DNA from: an uncultured bacterium
GTDB lineage: Bacteria; Patescibacteriota; Minisyncoccia; Phycocordibacterales; UBA5272
Assembly (NCBI GenBank): GCA_903834855.1
Contig: CAILKS010000026.1
Location: 1-25,826 of the forward strand
Direction of reading: 5' to 3'
DNA: 25,826 nucleotides
Positions 5,727 through 13,635 of this stretch are shown here, in pieces. The notes under the pieces were generated by a model. It made no database searches, was not told where the DNA came from, and was given only the letters and a program-made list of their open reading frames with translations. Within the stretch, counting starts at the first letter, position 1, and each line of letters begins with the position of its first letter. The translations under genes were made by a program, and so were the position numbers.

Positions 5727-7871
5727 ATGGCTCGCGACTATCCACTCAACAAAACACGTAACTTTGGAGTTATTGCTCACATCGACGCTGGCAAGACTAC
5801 AACAACTGAACGTATTCTTTTTTATACTGGAGTTTCTCACAAAATAGGTGAAGTGCACGATGGCGCAACAGTCATGGACTGGATGGAACAAGAGCGTGAG
5901 CGTGGTATTACTATTACCTCAGCTGCAACTACTGCTTTTTGGAGCCCAACATATATGCCGAAGGATGATGTTTCTAAGAAATGTCGCTTTAATATTATCG
6001 ATACCCCGGGCCACATCGACTTTACTATTGAAGTAAAGCGTTCACTTCGCGTGCTTGACGGTGCTGTTGTAGTTTTTGATGGTGTAGCTGGAGTGGAGCC
6101 ACAATCAGAAACAAACTGGAGATATGCATCAGATGCTTTGGTACCACGTATTTGTTTTATTAATAAATTAGACCGCATGGGTGCTAATTTTGATAAAGCT
6201 TTTGCTTCAATTCTTGACCGTCTTTCAAAGAAGGCTGTTCGTATGCAAATGCCAATTGGAGCAGAAGAAAATTTCAATGGTGTCATCGACCTTCTTACAA
6301 TGAAAGAAGTTACTTTCACAGGAGATAAAGGAAAGGATATCGGTTCTGTAGAAATTCCTAGTGAATATCTTGAGGCTGCAAAGAAACTTCGTGCAGAAAT
6401 GGTTGAAAGAATTGTTGAGACTGATGAGGAATTGATGACTCAATATCTAGAAGGAAAAGAGTTTACTGTTGAAGTTCTTAAAGAAGCAGTTCGTAAAGCA
6501 ACTATTGCTAATGAGCTTTTCCCAGTATTTTGTGGATCAGCTTTAAAGAATAAAGGTGTTCAGCTTGTACTTGATGCGGTTATTGATTATCTTCCATCTC
6601 CACTTGATATTTCTGCACCAAAGGGATTAGATGGTAATACAGGAGAACCTGTAACTGTTGAAGTTTCTGATACTGCACCATTCACTGCTCTTGCATTTAA
6701 GTCTATGGCAGATCCATTCGTTGGACAGCTTACATTCTTCCGTGTTTATGCAGGAACTCTTGAAGCCGGAACATATATTTATAATTCCACAAAAGAAAAG
6801 AAAGAACGTGTATCACGTATCCTTCGTATGCATGCAAATGAACGTGAAGAAGTGAAAATTGTATACGCTGGAGAAATTGCAGCTGCTGTAGGATTAAAAG
6901 ATACAGTTACATCAGACACTATGTGTACTGAAGAGCATCCAGTTATTCTTGAACGTATTGTTATTCCTGAATCAGTTATTTCTATGCGTGTTGAACCAAA
7001 GACAAAAGCTGATCAAGAGAAAATGGGTATTGCTCTTTCAAAGCTTGCTATTGAAGATCCAACATTCCGTGTTACTTCTGATCCAGAAACTCTTGAAACA
7101 ATTATTTCAGGTATGGGTGAACTTCACTTGGATATTATTGTTGATCGTATGAGACGTGAGTTTAATGTTGAAGCAAATACAGGTAAGCCACAAGTAGCCT
7201 ACAAGGAAACTATTCTTGGTTCTGCCTCAGGGGAGGGTAAGCATATTAAGCAATCCGGTGGTCGTGGACAATATGGTCACGTGAAGATTAACATCAAGCC
7301 TATTGATTATTCTGTAGCAAAAGAAGATTTACCAAAGAATACAAAGCGTTATGATGGTTTTGAATTTATTAACTCTCTAAAGGGGGGTGCTATTCCACAA
7401 GAATTCGTTCCTGCTGTAGAAAAAGGACTTCGTGAGTCAATGGATAGAGGAGCAGTCGCTGGATTCAAACTAGTGGATGTATCTTGTGAGGTTTATGATG
7501 GTTCTTTCCACGAAGTGGATTCCTCAGAAATCGCGTTTAAGTTGGCAGCTGGTATGGCTCTTACTGATGCTCTTGCAAAAGCAAAGCCTGTTATTTTAGA
7601 ACCTATTATGAAAGTGGAAATTGTTACACCGGATAAGTTCTATGGAGATATTACTGGTAACCTATCATCAAAGCGTGGACAAATTGAAGGCATGGATGAA
7701 AGAGGTCAGGATAAAGTCGTTAAGGCTATGGTTCCGCTTGCTGAAATGTTCGGATATGTGAACTCACTAAGGTCTATGACAGAAGGACGAGCGACGTTTA
7801 CTATGGAATTCGGGAAGTATGATGTGGTTCCGACAAACATCGCGAAAGATATCGCCGAGAACAAGAAATAA
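5727..7871 (+). CDS. fusA: Elongation factor G
   Basis: 714 residues, a full-length translocation GTPase. G domain: P-loop AHIDAGKTTTTE (about 16-27), switch I ERERGITITSAATTAFW, DTPGHIDF, and NKLDRMG. Then domain II (FVGQLTFFRVYAGTL), domain III (ISGMGELHLDIIVDRMRREFNVE), domain IV (GGRGQYGHVKI) and domain V (LEPIMKVEIVTPDKFYGDITGNLSSKRGQIEGM). A short insertion (SPTYMPKDDVSKKC) lies between switch I and DTPGH. The ATG at 5727 gives MARDYPLNKTRNFGVIAHIDAGK, the normal start. No Shine-Dalgarno. It has its own leader with a GAA-triloop hairpin and is followed directly by GTAC element C. Confidence 0.98.
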   Translation: MARDYPLNKTRNFGVIAHIDAGKTTTTERILFYTGVSHKIGEVHDGATVMDWMEQERERGITITSAATTAFWSPTYMPKDDVSKKCRFNIIDTPGHIDFTIEVKRSLRVLDGAVVVFDGVAGVEPQSETNWRYASDALVPRICFINKLDRMGANFDKAFASILDRLSKKAVRMQMPIGAEENFNGVIDLLTMKEVTFTGDKGKDIGSVEIPSEYLEAAKKLRAEMVERIVETDEELMTQYLEGKEFTVEVLKEAVRKATIANELFPVFCGSALKNKGVQLVLDAVIDYLPSPLDISAPKGLDGNTGEPVTVEVSDTAPFTALAFKSMADPFVGQLTFFRVYAGTLEAGTYIYNSTKEKKERVSRILRMHANEREEVKIVYAGEIAAAVGLKDTVTSDTMCTEEHPVILERIVIPESVISMRVEPKTKADQEKMGIALSKLAIEDPTFRVTSDPETLETIISGMGELHLDIIVDRMRREFNVEANTGKPQVAYKETILGSASGEGKHIKQSGGRGQYGHVKINIKPIDYSVAKEDLPKNTKRYDGFEFINSLKGGAIPQEFVPAVEKGLRESMDRGAVAGFKLVDVSCEVYDGSFHEVDSSEIAFKLAAGMALTDALAKAKPVILEPIMKVEIVTPDKFYGDITGNLSSKRGQIEGMDERGQDKVVKAMVPLAEMFGYVNSLRSMTEGRATFTMEFGKYDVVPTNIAKDIAENKK

Positions 7872-7996
7872 TAAAGAAGTCATAAAATGCGCAACTCTTT
7901 CGTTGTGTTCGTTGCTCGCTCGTCAACGTACTATTCGTACGTCTCCTCGCTCGCTTCCTCCACGCCTCAGATTTGCATCATTTTCTGACTTCTTTA
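7872..7996 (+). repeat. GTAC-core long hairpin, copy C (3' of fusA)
   Basis: Begins on the base after the fusA stop. taaagaagtca (7872-7882) pairs exactly with tgacttcttta (7986-7996), then AAAATG with CATTTT, after which pairing is patchy up to the core. The core has GTAC at 7928-7931 and 7937-7940 inside cgtcaacgtac and gtacgtctcct. From 7997 to about 8050 I see nothing else. Confidence 0.75.
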
Positions 7997-8054
7997 GACT
8001 CCTCATGTCTAAAGCAAATTCTTCCTTGTTCTAGAGAGTAGTGATTAAATAGAA

Positions 8055-8125
8055 AACTCAAAAGCGGTCCCGCTTGCCACGCCGTAGTGTCATCACGAAG
8101 GCGAGAAAGGGACCGCTTTTGAGTT
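8055..8125 (+). terminator. Nested hairpin between convergent genes, copy 1
   Basis: Outer stem aactcaaaagcggtccc (8055-8071) with 8109-8125, 17 bp perfect. Inside: an asymmetric loop, then cgcc/ggcg, a gta/gaa internal loop, gtg/cac and a tcat loop. It lies between fusA and the convergent DUF378 gene, so could terminate both. A second copy with different outer stem is at 19579. Confidence 0.75.
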
Positions 8126-8141
8126 GCATCGGTATTTAACT

Positions 8142-8169
8142 AGTAACTACCAACTACTAACTATCAACT
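8142..8169 (+). repeat. Heptad array, four units
   Basis: agtaact, accaact, actaact, atcaact, ending two bases before the DUF378 stop codon (minus strand) and reading outward from the nested hairpin. Confidence 0.6.
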
Positions 8170-8171
8170 AC

Positions 8172-8375
8172 TTACGCTGTGCAAGCTTTGCACATACCTC
8201 TGTGTGATACAAGTTCAAAGATAGCTGCGGCACCAACTAATAGATAAACGATTCTTTCAACGGCTGGCCATGAATTTAATAGCATGTCTACAACATTATA
8301 ACCAAGTGCAGAAGTTCCCCAGTTTAAACCTCCTACTATTAAAAGTACGAATGCAACCATGTGTAATGATTTCAT
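8172..8375 (-). CDS. DUF378-family small membrane protein
   Basis: 67 residues from ATG at 8375 (MKSLHMVAFVLLIVGGLNWG); a longer reading to 8435 adds 20 unlikely residues. Two hydrophobic helices at about 4-24 and 41-58 surround the family signature LLIVGGLNWGTSALGYNVVDML and the second helix IVYLLVGAAAIFEL. The Cys pair in the tail (MCKACTA) is also common in this family. The biochemical role is unknown. It is the only minus-strand gene seen in the window; it converges with fusA and diverges from the PG-binding gene at 8578. A heptad array ends just past its stop codon. Confidence 0.85.
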   Translation of the reverse strand: MKSLHMVAFVLLIVGGLNWGTSALGYNVVDMLLNSWPAVERIVYLLVGAAAIFELVSHRGMCKACTA

Positions 8376-8438
8376 ATTTTTATATATTAATTTTTTAATT
8401 TTAAACAAAAAAGCTCTCTGTATAAAGTATAACAAGAA

Positions 8439-8541
8439 TAGCTAGCAGCTTACAGCTTACTGTTAACAGTAAATACGAATACAAGACGGCCGTAGGCCGT
8501 CTTGTATTTTCTTGAAACTAAAAACTGGAAACTTGAAACTA
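8439..8541 (+). repeat. Palindrome flanked on both sides by heptad arrays
   Basis: Left array tagctag, cagctta, cagctta, ctgttaa, cagtaaa (8439-8473). Palindrome aatacaagacggcc (8478-8491), loop gta, ggccgtcttgtatt (8495-8508). Right array gaaacta, aaaactg, gaaactt, gaaacta (8514-8541). It lies between divergent genes, where a terminator is not expected, which argues that the palindrome is an element in its own right. Confidence 0.75.
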
Positions 8542-8565
8542 CTACTGTCTAATGTCTATCCCTGC

Positions 8566-8571
8566 TATACT
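8566..8571 (+). promoter_or_regulatory. Extended -10, leaderless start at 8578
   Basis: TGC-TATACT with the hexamer at 8566-8571; +1 would be 8578, exactly the ATG. No convincing -35 is seen at 17 bases (tactgt). Confidence 0.5.
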
Positions 8572-8577
8572 TTTATT

Positions 8578-9687
8578 ATGAAAAAAATACTTATAATTTC
8601 ACTAGCCTTTATTAGTTTACAGTTTACATATGCAGGAACATGTCTTGATATAACAAAAAATATTACAAGAGGGGAGGAATCTTCTTTTGTTTTATCATTA
8701 CAAAATTTCCTTGCAGGTAAAGGTTTTTTGAAAGCAACTCCAAATGGATATTTTGGACCAGCAACATTCGCTGCGGTAAAAGCTTATCAGAAAAGCACGA
8801 GCCTTTCACAGGTTGGTAATGTCGGTCCTGGAACTCGGGCTGCAATAAAAAAGGAAACATGTAATATAAACACTCAGCCGGTAAATTCTGTTATTCAAAT
8901 TCCAGTAACACCGGCACCAGTATCAATTCCTGTTGTTGCTTCTACAACTGTGATACCTAATATAGCAAAAGTCACATACAAAACACCAAAAATTTCAAGC
9001 ATGAGTAATGTTACATTTTTTGCTGGAGGAGCAAGGGATTGGGATGTTTATTTATATGGAACGGATTTTTCAACTTCATCTCCAAATAGCGTTTACTTTA
9101 AATCTAGAAATAGTCAAAGGAGATATTTTATTGGAAATGCTTCTTCAACAAATGGTACGACTCTTACTCTTCCTAGAGATTTAATGACTAAGGCATTTTC
9201 TTGTGGTAATGGTTGCAGTGAATTAATTCCAGTAGACGGCTACACTATTTCAGTAGTCACTAATGATTTAGAAAGTAATTATATTTACACAATAGTAAAT
9301 GGATTTAATTCATCAGTTGTTACTGGCACTCAAAATCAATCAATTAAATCAGTCGTACTGAATGCTCTTTTTGGTAGACTTACATTTGCAGCATCTTCAC
9401 CTTTTCAGATAATTAGTGTTACTCCAGTTATAACAACAGAAGATTTTCCAAGTGTTGATATAAAAGCAACACGATTGAAAGATGAATCAACAGGGAAAAC
9501 TTTTGAAGTTACCACAAATACAATATCTGAATATCAGTCACAAATACTTGCTTTATATGGAGATATTAATGGTTTTTATTCTGGTAGAATAATGACAACT
9601 TTTAAAATCACCATTATGGATTATATAAGTCATCAAAATACAACTTTCACATCTCCCTCTTTATTAACAACAGTCACAGCGTTTTAA
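8578..9687 (+). CDS. Secreted peptidoglycan-binding (PG_binding_1) protein
   Basis: 369 residues from ATG 8578 (MKKILIISLAFISLQFTYAG, signal peptide about 1-19). The frame extends upstream to 8512 but that runs through the heptad array. The PG_binding_1 domain at about 25-95 shows ITRGEESSFVLSLQNFLAGKGFL, PNGYFGPATFAAVKAYQ and GNVGPGTRAAIK. A Pro/Val-rich linker follows, then about 250 residues of beta-rich, Ser/Thr/Asn-rich sequence that I do not recognise, with a surface-adhesin or IPT/Ig-like flavour (VTFFAGGARDWDVYLYGTDF). Probably secreted and bound to the cell wall. The MGMT-like gene starts three bases after its stop, so the two are co-transcribed. Confidence 0.8.
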   Translation: MKKILIISLAFISLQFTYAGTCLDITKNITRGEESSFVLSLQNFLAGKGFLKATPNGYFGPATFAAVKAYQKSTSLSQVGNVGPGTRAAIKKETCNINTQPVNSVIQIPVTPAPVSIPVVASTTVIPNIAKVTYKTPKISSMSNVTFFAGGARDWDVYLYGTDFSTSSPNSVYFKSRNSQRRYFIGNASSTNGTTLTLPRDLMTKAFSCGNGCSELIPVDGYTISVVTNDLESNYIYTIVNGFNSSVVTGTQNQSIKSVVLNALFGRLTFAASSPFQIISVTPVITTEDFPSVDIKATRLKDESTGKTFEVTTNTISEYQSQILALYGDINGFYSGRIMTTFKITIMDYISHQNTTFTSPSLLTTVTAF

Positions 9688-9690
9688 TTA

Positions 9691-10023
9691 ATGTTAAAAA
9701 AATCTGCGAAAACATTTAGCGATAGAGTCGTAGAGGCATCACTTGCAATCCCAAGTGGGAGAGTTACGACATATGGAAGATTGGCTCGCGCCTGTGGCGC
9801 GGGCCCTATGGCATCACAGAGTATTACAAGTATTTTAGGAAGAGCGTATCAAGCAGGGGAAACTTCTATTCCTTTTCATCGTATTGTATATGCAAATGGT
9901 ACTATTTGGATAAATGATGAATATAAAGCTAAGCGTTTTAAACTTTATAAAAAAGAGGGGATAGAAATCGATAAAAATAACAAAATCAAGAATTTTGAAG
10001 AGATTTTATTTGAGTTTAAATAA
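9691..10023 (+). CDS. Alkyltransferase-like (ATL) protein, MGMT family, lacking the catalytic Cys
   Basis: 110 residues. Matches the DNA-binding C-terminal domain of O6-alkylguanine-DNA alkyltransferases: FSDRVVEASLAIPSGRVTTYGRLARACG is the helix-turn-helix region (IPxGxVxTYGxxA). The active-site motif PCHRV reads PFHRIV here (about 62-67), so the methyl-accepting Cys is replaced by Phe. In ATL proteins this residue is usually Trp or Ala; such proteins bind alkylated bases and hand them to nucleotide excision repair, without transferring the alkyl group. The usual N-terminal domain is absent, as in ATLs. ATG 9691 is tightly coupled to the preceding PG-binding gene; why they are paired is unclear. 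A terminator follows at 10060. Confidence 0.85.
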   Translation: MLKKSAKTFSDRVVEASLAIPSGRVTTYGRLARACGAGPMASQSITSILGRAYQAGETSIPFHRIVYANGTIWINDEYKAKRFKLYKKEGIEIDKNNKIKNFEEILFEFK

Positions 10024-10059
10024 AAGTTAGTTTTTTAAATCACAGATGAAGTAAGAAAC

Positions 10060-10094
10060 CCAATTGATGGAGGCTGAAGGCCTCCCTTAATTGG
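10060..10094 (+). terminator. Terminator after the ATL gene
   Basis: ccaatt (10060-10065) with aattgg (10089-10094), inside which ggaggc (10069-10074) pairs with gcctcc (10080-10085); short asymmetric bulges between. Followed by attttg. Confidence 0.6.
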
Positions 10095-10104
10095 ATTTTG
10101 TATT

Positions 10105-10139
10105 AGCTACTGGCTACAAGCTAAAGGCTGATGGCTGCC
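10105..10139 (+). repeat. Heptad array, five units
   Basis: agctact, ggctaca, agctaaa, ggctgat, ggctgcc, reading outward from the hairpin at 10060-10094 after ttttgtatt. It ends eight bases before the tuf -35. Confidence 0.65.
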
Positions 10140-10146
10140 CAATCCC

Positions 10147-10175
10147 TTGCATTCATCCTACTTTTGTGATAGTAT
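10147..10175 (+). promoter_or_regulatory. tuf-S10 operon promoter
   Basis: TTGCAT at 10147-10152, 17-base spacer, TAGTAT at 10170-10175. Predicted start about 10182, so a leader of about 140 nt. Confidence 0.7.
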
Positions 10176-10181
10176 TGCATG

Positions 10182-10322
10182 ACTTACTTAGCATTTTCCT
10201 TTATTCGCTTGGCTAAGTGGTTGGCAGTGCGCAATTATTATCAGTTTCTAGTTTTATTTATATAATCTAATAGTCCAATATCTCACACCAAAATGGTGGG
10301 GGACAAGACCCAACAAAAACAT
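10182..10322 (+). promoter_or_regulatory. tuf leader with a stem-loop
   Basis: acttagc (10186-10192) pairs with gctaagt (10212-10218) around a 19-base loop, close to the predicted 5' end. Just before the start codon cacc-aaaa-tggtg can also form a small hairpin. It may control translation of this long operon; no known leader family recognised. Confidence 0.3.
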
Positions 10323-11516
10323 ATGGCAGAAATTTTTGATCGCTCAAAACCACACGTAAACGTAGGAACAATTGGTCACGTTGACCACGGAAAGACTACA
10401 CTTACAGCAGGTATTTTAAATGTACTTCACTTAATGGATAAAACCATTAAGATTAAAGGAGTTGATGAAATTGACAAAGCACCAGAGGAAAAAGCTCGTG
10501 GTATTACAATTTCTCTTTCTCACTCAGAATACTGGACAGCCAATCGTCACTATGCTCACATTGATGCTCCAGGTCACGCTGACTATATTAAGAACATGAT
10601 TACAGGTGCGGCTCAAATGGATGGTGCTATTCTCGTAGTAGCAGCAACTGATGGTCCTATGCCACAAACTCGTGAACACATCCTTCTAGCCAAGCAAGTT
10701 GGTGTGCCAAAAATCGTTGTTTTCCTAAACAAATGTGATATGGTTGATGATCCAGAAATGATTGAACTCGTTGAAGAAGAATGTCGTGAACTCCTTACAA
10801 AGCAAGGTTTTGACGGTGTTAATACTCCTATTATTCGTGGTTCAGGTCTAAAGGCTTCTGAAGCTACTGATATCAATGATCCATGGGCACAGAAGATTGT
10901 TGAACTTATGACAGCTCTTGATACTTGGATTCCAGTTCCAGAACGTGATGTTACAAAGCCATTCCTTATGCCAGTTGAAGATATCTTCACTATTGAAGGA
11001 CGTGGAACTGTAGTAACAGGACGTATCGAACGTGGAATCGTTAAGATTAACGAAGAAATTGAAATCGTTGGTCTAAAGGATACTGTTAAGACAACTGTGA
11101 CTGGTATTGAAATGTTCAACAAGTCACTTCCAGAAGGACAAGCAGGGGACAATGCTGGTATTCTTATCCGTGGCATCAAGAAAGAAGACATTATGCGTGG
11201 ACAAGTTCTTGCAAAGCCAGGTTCAGTACACCCACATACAGATTTTGAATGTGAAGTTTACATTCTTAAGAAAGAAGAAGGAGGAAGACATACTCCATTC
11301 CTAAATGGTTACAAGCCACAGTTCTACGTACGTACAACTGACGTAACAGGTGAAGTTACTCTTCCAGCAGGAACAGAAATGGTTATGCCAGGAGATACTA
11401 TCAAGTTTACAGTTAAGCTACTTGCCCCAATTGCTCTTGAAGAACAAGGACGTTTTGCTATCCGTGAAGGAGGTAAGACAGTTGGTGCCGGAGTGGTAAC
11501 AAAAATCATCGCATAA
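10323..11516 (+). CDS. tuf: Elongation factor Tu
   Basis: 397 residues from ATG 10323 (MAEIFDRSKPHVNVGTIGHV); the in-frame ATG at 10293 would add ten unlikely residues. Delivers aminoacyl-tRNA to the ribosomal A site. G domain: GHVDHGKTT P-loop, RGITIS switch I, DAPGHADY (the usual DCPG has Ala instead of Cys), NKCDMVDD, and domain II/III blocks GRGTVVTGRIERG, GDNAGILIRG and RGQVLAKPGS. Ends ...VGAGVVTKIIA. The leading gene of the tuf-rpsJ transcript: only 38 bases and no strong terminator separate it from rpsJ. No Shine-Dalgarno upstream. Confidence 0.98.
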   Translation: MAEIFDRSKPHVNVGTIGHVDHGKTTLTAGILNVLHLMDKTIKIKGVDEIDKAPEEKARGITISLSHSEYWTANRHYAHIDAPGHADYIKNMITGAAQMDGAILVVAATDGPMPQTREHILLAKQVGVPKIVVFLNKCDMVDDPEMIELVEEECRELLTKQGFDGVNTPIIRGSGLKASEATDINDPWAQKIVELMTALDTWIPVPERDVTKPFLMPVEDIFTIEGRGTVVTGRIERGIVKINEEIEIVGLKDTVKTTVTGIEMFNKSLPEGQAGDNAGILIRGIKKEDIMRGQVLAKPGSVHPHTDFECEVYILKKEEGGRHTPFLNGYKPQFYVRTTDVTGEVTLPAGTEMVMPGDTIKFTVKLLAPIALEEQGRFAIREGGKTVGAGVVTKIIA

Positions 11517-11554
11517 TTTTATCTCGAAAAAGATAGACCCTAAACCTTACAAGC

Positions 11555-11947
11555 ATGACAGCAACAGCAACAACAACTAAAGCAGTGGCCAAAAAAGCTA
11601 CAAAAGCACCGAAGGCAGTAAAGCCAGCGAAAGTGTCAGAAGTACAAAAACTTCGTATTCGTGTGCGTGCATATGAAAGTAAAGTGCTCGATGCTTCAAT
11701 AAAGCAAATCATCGATACGGCTCGCCGTTTCGAGGCTATAATTCTTGGTCCAATCCCACTTCCAACAGAAATCAAGAAATATACAGTTAACCGCTCAACA
11801 TTCATTTACAAAAATGCGCGTGAGCAGTTTGAAATGCGTGTTCATAAGCGTTTAATTGATATCGTTAATCCACAACCTAAGTTAATTGAAGCTTTAACTA
11901 ACTTATCACTACCATCTGGTGTTGATATAGATGTAAAGATGGCATAA
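11555..11947 (+). CDS. rpsJ: 30S ribosomal protein S10 (uS10)
   Basis: 130 residues. The first 28 or so are a Thr/Ala/Lys-rich extension (MTATATTTKAVAKKATKAPK); the family core then begins at KLRIRVRAYESKVLDASIKQIIDTARRFEA and continues GPIPLPTEIKKYTVNRSTFIYKNAREQFEMRVHKRLIDIVNP. Typical S10 is about 103 residues, so the extension accounts for the extra length. Component of the 30S head. The ATG at 11555 was kept because the frame has no later start near the core. No Shine-Dalgarno. First gene of the S10 block. Confidence 0.96.
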   Translation: MTATATTTKAVAKKATKAPKAVKPAKVSEVQKLRIRVRAYESKVLDASIKQIIDTARRFEAIILGPIPLPTEIKKYTVNRSTFIYKNAREQFEMRVHKRLIDIVNPQPKLIEALTNLSLPSGVDIDVKMA

Positions 11948-12017
11948 ATAAGTTGAAAGTCTATAAAGTCCTTAAAGTAGAAAGCAAATACCGGATACAA
12001 GACATCAGAAAAACACC

Positions 12018-12620
12018 ATGAAATTCACACTCGCAACAAAACAACATATGACACAGTTCTTCGGAGAAGACGGAAAGGTTCATCCTGCAACCGTTCTTAC
12101 TGCAACACCGATGACTGTTACCGCTATCAAGACAAAAGAATCTGATGGCTATGAAGCTATACAGGTCGGATCTGGTGTTCAAAAGAAAGAAAGAAATTCA
12201 AAAGCATTAACTGGACATTTGAAAGGTGAAACTTTTAGAACTGTTAAAGAATTCCGTACTCCGGGTGGAGATTTAGCTATTGGAGCAACTATTGCCTGTG
12301 ATATTTTCCAAAAAGGGGAGATAGTTACAGTTTCAGGAATTTCAAAAGGAAAAGGATTTCAAGGTGTTATGAAAAGACATGGAATGCATGGAGGCTGGCA
12401 TCAACATGGTCAGAAGCACTCAATGCGTGAAATCGGTTCTATTGGTTCAACAGGTCAACAGCGTGTTAACAAAGGAAAGCGTATGCCAGGAAGAATGGGA
12501 AGTGATCGCGTTACTCAAAAAAGTGTAGTTATTCTAGATGTTGATGTAGAAAATGGTCTACTTCTAGTTAAGGGTGCCGTACCAGGAAGAAGAGGTACTC
12601 TAGTAGAAATAAAAGGTTAA
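12018..12620 (+). CDS. rplC: 50S ribosomal protein L3 (uL3)
   Basis: 200 residues, near the usual length. Early assembly protein that reaches the peptidyl-transferase region. Motifs: MTQFFGEDGKVHPATVL, then ISKGKGFQGVMKRHGMHGG, QKHSMREIGSIGS and GKRMPGRMGSDRVTQKSVVILDVDVENGLLLVKGAVPGRRGTLVEIK. The 70-base gap from rpsJ holds three AAAGT-centred repeats near 11955-11977 and no clear promoter. No Shine-Dalgarno (agaaaaacaccATG). Confidence 0.96.
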   Translation: MKFTLATKQHMTQFFGEDGKVHPATVLTATPMTVTAIKTKESDGYEAIQVGSGVQKKERNSKALTGHLKGETFRTVKEFRTPGGDLAIGATIACDIFQKGEIVTVSGISKGKGFQGVMKRHGMHGGWHQHGQKHSMREIGSIGSTGQQRVNKGKRMPGRMGSDRVTQKSVVILDVDVENGLLLVKGAVPGRRGTLVEIKG

Positions 12621-12629
12621 TAAAAAAGT

Positions 12630-13295
12630 ATGAAAGCAAATATTTACACAACAGAAGGAAAGATAGCAAAAGAAATTACTCTACCAGAGAACATTTTCGG
12701 AGTGAAATGGAATGCCGATTTAGTATCACAAGTACTTTATTCTCAAGCATCTAATCGTCGCGCTGGAACTGCCCACACAAAGAATCGTGCTGAAGTTCGT
12801 GGATCTCACAAGAAGCCATGGGCTCAGAAAGGTTCAGGACGTGCTCGTGTAGGTTCTGCGCAGTCTCCATTATGGAAGGGAGGAGGTGTTACTTTCGGTC
12901 CGCGTAATGACAAGAACTACAAGAAAACTATTACTCGTAGTATGAAGCAAGGAGCTCTTTTCTCATTGCTTTCTGCAAAACTAACTGCTGGTAAAATTCT
13001 TTTTGTTGATGCTTTTGCACTAAATGAAGGAAAGACTAAATCTGCGGAAACAGTTATGAAAAACTTAACAGTAGTTGAAGGATTCTCAACACTTGCTTAC
13101 AAGAAAGTTGGAAATGTTTATATGACAACACAAAAAGGGGATTTAATGACAAAACGTGCATTTAGAAACCTTCCTTATGTTGTTCTTCATAATATGGATG
13201 ACCTTAATCCACTTGATATTGCAAACGCTCGTTATCTAGTTATCTCTAATCCAGAGGCAACTATAGAGTATTTGTCATCAAAAATAAATAAGTAA
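12630..13295 (+). CDS. rplD: 50S ribosomal protein L4 (uL4)
   Basis: 221 residues. Binds 23S domain I and lines the exit tunnel. Hallmarks: SQASNRRAGTAHTKNRAEVRGSHKKPWAQKGSGRARVGSAQSPLWKGGGVTFGPRNDKNY, of which RxGTxxTKxRxEVxGxxKKPWxQKGTGRAR is the family signature. The C-terminal alpha/beta domain (KKVGNVYMTT...YLVISNPEATIEYLSSKINK) is less conserved, as usual. Starts nine bases after rplC; no Shine-Dalgarno. Confidence 0.95.
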   Translation: MKANIYTTEGKIAKEITLPENIFGVKWNADLVSQVLYSQASNRRAGTAHTKNRAEVRGSHKKPWAQKGSGRARVGSAQSPLWKGGGVTFGPRNDKNYKKTITRSMKQGALFSLLSAKLTAGKILFVDAFALNEGKTKSAETVMKNLTVVEGFSTLAYKKVGNVYMTTQKGDLMTKRAFRNLPYVVLHNMDDLNPLDIANARYLVISNPEATIEYLSSKINK

Positions 13296-13301
13296 TCATA
13301 T

Positions 13302-13613
13302 ATGGCAACAAAGAAAACAACAACTAAAGAAGAAGTGGTAAAGAGTGATAAGCTTATTCTTTCTCCTCGTATAACTGAAAAGGCCTCAATGCAATCAATG
13401 TCTAATGCTTATACTTTTGTAGTACATCCATCTGCGACAAAGCTTTCATTGCTTTCTGAAATTAAAGCAACTTATAAAGTTACTCCAATTAAAATAAACA
13501 TTACAAAGATTGCTCGTCAGTATACTTTTATTCGTGGAAAGTTAGGAACAACAGCAGGTATTAAGAAAGCAGTTGTTTTCCTTAAGAAAGGAGACACCAT
13601 TAATTTGGGCTAG
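13302..13613 (+). CDS. rplW: 50S ribosomal protein L23 (uL23)
   Basis: 103 residues. Sits at the tunnel exit and docks signal recognition particle and trigger factor. A basic N-terminal tail (MATKKTTTKEEVVKSDK) precedes LILSPRITEKASMQSMSNAYTFVVHPSATKLSLLSEIKATYKV, which is the family core, then KINITKIARQYTFIRGKLGTTAGIKKAVVFLKKGDTINL. Six bases after rplD, followed by rplB. No Shine-Dalgarno. Confidence 0.95.
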   Translation: MATKKTTTKEEVVKSDKLILSPRITEKASMQSMSNAYTFVVHPSATKLSLLSEIKATYKVTPIKINITKIARQYTFIRGKLGTTAGIKKAVVFLKKGDTINLG

Positions 13614-13635
13614 TTAAAGAAGTAATACACAGAAT

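Noticed and set aside
10613..11191. 192-codon minus-strand frame inside tuf
   Set aside because: Ser/Thr/Ile-rich antisense product of a strongly coding gene.
11953..11985. AAAGT-centred repeats between rpsJ and rplC as another heptad array
   Set aside because: Spacing is 9, 9 and 7 bases, not a steady seven; only loosely related to the heptad arrays.
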